Origin: Candidatus Falkowbacteria bacterium CG02_land_8_20_14_3_00_36_14
Lineage (GTDB): Bacteria > Patescibacteriota > Patescibacteriia > Patescibacteriales > UM-FILTER-36-11
Reading direction: 5' to 3'
Length of the DNA stretch: 8,338 nucleotides
Assembly: GCA_002781265.1 (NCBI GenBank)
Contig: PETS01000078.1
Coordinates: forward strand, 1 to 8,338
A program made the translations under genes and the position numbers. Below the pieces are notes generated by a model, which ran no database searches, was not told where the DNA came from, and was given only the letters and a program-made list of their open reading frames with translations. This document shows positions 7,047-8,338 of this stretch, in pieces. Numbering within the stretch: the first letter of the stretch is position 1; every line of letters starts with the position of its first letter.

Positions 7047-7074
7047 AATATACATTATTTAATAAAAAAATCAA
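7047..7074 (-). promoter_or_regulatory. Candidate sigma70-type promoter for the minus-strand gene
   Basis: On the minus strand TTGATT (7074-7069) is followed after 16 bases by TATATT (7052-7047), which places a start near 7040 and a leader of about 40 bases before the ATG at 7000. The background is over 80% A+T, so chance matches are likely. The same 75-bp gap must also hold any promoter for the plus-strand transferase. Confidence 0.35.
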
Positions 7075-7075
7075 G

Positions 7076-8119
7076 ATGTTGCAATATTATTTCTTAATAT
7101 TTTTTCTATCATTATTTATTTCTTTATTATTTACTTTAATAATGATTAAAACCGCTTCATGGCTGAATATTGTTGATATTCCGGATAAAAAGAGGAAAAT
7201 CCACAAGGCCAATACGCCGCTATTGGGCGGAGTGGCGATTTTTGCGGCTTTTTTTATTTTAATGTATTTATTTCGTTTCAGAATTCTAGCCGGTAATTTA
7301 GAAGCCAGCCATTGGCAGGGTGTTTTTATCGGCGCTTGTTTTTTAGTAATCGGAGGCTGGCTTGATGATAAATACGATTTAAAGCCGAAGCATCAGGTAA
7401 TTTTTCCTGTTTTAGCCGTGGTGGCGGTTATTGCCGGCGGAGTAAGCATTGCTAAAATATCCAACCCCTTTGGCGGTTTTATTTATTTGCAAAGCTTATC
7501 CGCCATCTTAATATTTTTTTGGCTGATGGGTATGATGTACACCACCAAGCTATTGGACGGCTTGGACGGCTTGGTCGCGGGTATTACCGCCATCGGCGGC
7601 GCTATTATTTTTTTATTCACCATGACCACCAAATATTACCAGCCGGACATTGGTTTGGCGGCGCTGGTGTTATCAGGCGTTTGCCTGGGCTTTTTAATTT
7701 TTAACTGGCATCCGGCCAGAATATTTTTAGGCGAAGGCGGCTCGATGTTTTTAGGATATATTTTAGGGGTGCTGGCGATTATATCTGGAGGCAAAATCGC
7801 TATCGCATTGCTGGTTATGGGAATTCCGATTATGGACGTGGCCTGGACAATTATCAGGAGGTTAAGGGAAGGGAATAATCCTTTTAAATTCGCCGATCGC
7901 AAGCACCTCCATTTCCGCCTGCTGGATTTGGGGCTCTCCGTGAGGCAGGCGGTAATAATTTTTTATTTATTGGCAATTATATTCGGCTTGAGCGCTTTAT
8001 TCCTACAGACCAAAGGCAAGATATTCGCTTTGATTATATTATTAATAATAATGCTCGCTATAATTATTAAAATAAACAATATGAATAATAAAGAGAAAAA
8101 TATTATTAATAATACTTGA
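7076..8119 (+). CDS. Polyprenyl-phosphate sugar-1-phosphate transferase (WecA/TagO/MraY-like)
   Basis: This 347-residue protein has about ten hydrophobic helices. The family moves a sugar-1-phosphate (usually GlcNAc-1-P from the UDP-sugar) onto undecaprenyl phosphate at the inner membrane face, starting surface glycan synthesis. Family motifs in order: DIPDKKRKIHKANTPLLGG (34-52), the Mg-binding aspartate pair in LDDKYDLKP (96-104, D97/D98), LLDGLDGLVAG (159-169), NWHPARIFLGEGGS (210-223), P251-D254, and the His motif RKHLHFRLLDLG (275-286). The two Asn usually before DGLDG are T157 and K158-like residues (MYTTKLLDG), the usual GDTGS is GEGGS, and the second His of HxHH is Phe. I have seen such variants in Patescibacteria homologues (memory, not checked). 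The length matches WecA/TagO (350-370). It lacks typical MraY features, so a peptidoglycan role is less likely. The first 70 nt are very AT-rich; the rest is near 45% GC. No clear Shine-Dalgarno. Confidence 0.9.
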   Translation: MLQYYFLIFFLSLFISLLFTLIMIKTASWLNIVDIPDKKRKIHKANTPLLGGVAIFAAFFILMYLFRFRILAGNLEASHWQGVFIGACFLVIGGWLDDKYDLKPKHQVIFPVLAVVAVIAGGVSIAKISNPFGGFIYLQSLSAILIFFWLMGMMYTTKLLDGLDGLVAGITAIGGAIIFLFTMTTKYYQPDIGLAALVLSGVCLGFLIFNWHPARIFLGEGGSMFLGYILGVLAIISGGKIAIALLVMGIPIMDVAWTIIRRLREGNNPFKFADRKHLHFRLLDLGLSVRQAVIIFYLLAIIFGLSALFLQTKGKIFALIILLIIMLAIIIKINNMNNKEKNIINNT

Positions 8120-8152
8120 TATTTTTATTATTATAATATTTAAAATCAAGTA
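8113..8152 (+). promoter_or_regulatory. Inverted repeat spanning the transferase stop and the next start codon
   Basis: TACTTGAT (8113-8120) pairs perfectly with ATCAAGTA (8145-8152). The loop contains a second small dyad (8126-8138). The TGA stop (8117-8119) lies in the left arm and the A of the next ATG in the right arm. The loop also holds a consensus TATAAT at 8132-8137, with no convincing -35 upstream. A T-rich stretch follows at 8164-8177, but it is inside the next gene. It could be a translational coupling element, an operator or a weak promoter region; the A+T background makes any of these tentative. Confidence 0.4.
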
Positions 8153-8338
8153 TGAATCAATTAATTTTTTTTATTTTTAGTAAAGATAATCATAAAGCGG
8201 TAATTTTTAAACTCCTTTTATTAATAGTTTTTATAGTGGTCAGTTTTTTAATAACTAGTATTTCAATTGCTTCCGCAGTCACCTACTATGTAGCAACCAA
8301 TGGAACTGATAATTCTAGTTGCGGCTCGACGACCTCTC
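8152..8338 (+). CDS. Secreted protein N-terminus, 3'-truncated, parallel beta-helix-like
   Basis: The frame from the ATG at 8152 is open to the window edge (62 complete codons). Residues 1-15 are polar with K11, H14 and K15; a long hydrophobic core spans about 16-39 (KLLLLIVFIVVSF), and a signal-peptidase-like SIASA ends near residue 42. The mature start, TYYVATNGTDNSSCGS, matches the opening strand found in many secreted pectate-lyase-fold/right-handed beta-helix proteins (YYV-x-x-NG-x-D), where it precedes low-complexity helical turns. The body is outside the window, so the fold is an inference from about 16 residues. It starts 32 nt after the transferase stop on the same strand. Likely a large surface protein comparable with the one at the left edge. 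Confidence 0.75.
   Translation, partial: MNQLIFFIFSKDNHKAVIFKLLLLIVFIVVSFLITSISIASAVTYYVATNGTDNSSCGSTTS

Noticed and set aside
7553..7571. Tandem copy of TTGGACGGC in the transferase gene
   Set aside because: It simply encodes the LDGLDG family motif.
8117..8119. UGA recoded as glycine, as in Gracilibacteria/Absconditabacteria
   Set aside because: Read-through would add only eight residues before TAA. All other genes are complete under the standard code with TAA or TAG stops, so there is no support for recoding.
1..8338. CRISPR array, tRNA, rRNA or transposon ends
   Set aside because: No spaced direct repeats, cloverleaf-like segments, conserved rRNA stretches, transposase motifs or terminal inverted repeats were seen by eye.

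Overview
The window looks like a chromosomal piece of a small-genome, membrane-rich bacterium, most likely of the Candidate Phyla Radiation (Patescibacteria, Parcubacteria-like). This is an inference. It rests on a membrane-anchored Clp-type AAA+ protein with an N-terminal zinc finger, a TSP3-repeat surface protein, a WecA/MraY-type transferase with motif variants I associate with that group, tight AT-rich spacing and mostly SD-less starts. Every ORF reads through with the standard bacterial code. No rRNA, tRNA, insertion sequence or CRISPR array is visible.

Layout. (1) Nucleotides 2-2596 hold the 3' part of a large secreted or surface protein: cadherin/Ig-like beta domains, a DUF4215-type Cys motif, a Vgb/NHL-like beta-propeller and a beta-rich C-terminal domain. 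(2) After a 10-nt gap, 2607-3470 encodes a membrane-anchored protein with ten regularly spaced cysteines and three TSP3-type calcium-binding motifs. (3) 3470-3562 is a structured intergenic stretch with two strong hairpins and a repeated arm that allows an alternative fold. (4) 3563-3931 and 3948-6701 form a probable two-gene operon: a small membrane protein and a 917-residue Zn-finger/two-TM/Clp_N/AAA-AAA protein whose first AAA ring has lost its catalytic residues. (5) 6713-7000 on the minus strand is a small, very AT-rich orphan gene with its own Shine-Dalgarno and an intrinsic terminator overlapping its stop codon. (6) 7076-8119 is a polyprenyl-phosphate sugar-1-phosphate transferase. (7) 8152 to the right edge starts a secreted protein whose mature N-terminus resembles parallel beta-helix proteins.

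Functionally the window is about the cell envelope: two surface proteins on the left, a membrane-bound AAA+ machine in the middle, and a glycan-initiating enzyme followed by another exported protein on the right. The most unusual element is the AAA+ protein. Its D1 ATPase site is altered at Walker A, Walker B and the arginine finger, while D2 is intact. Both aromatic pore loops and the ClpP-docking loop appear to be missing, so it is unlikely to act as a conventional ClpC unfoldase.
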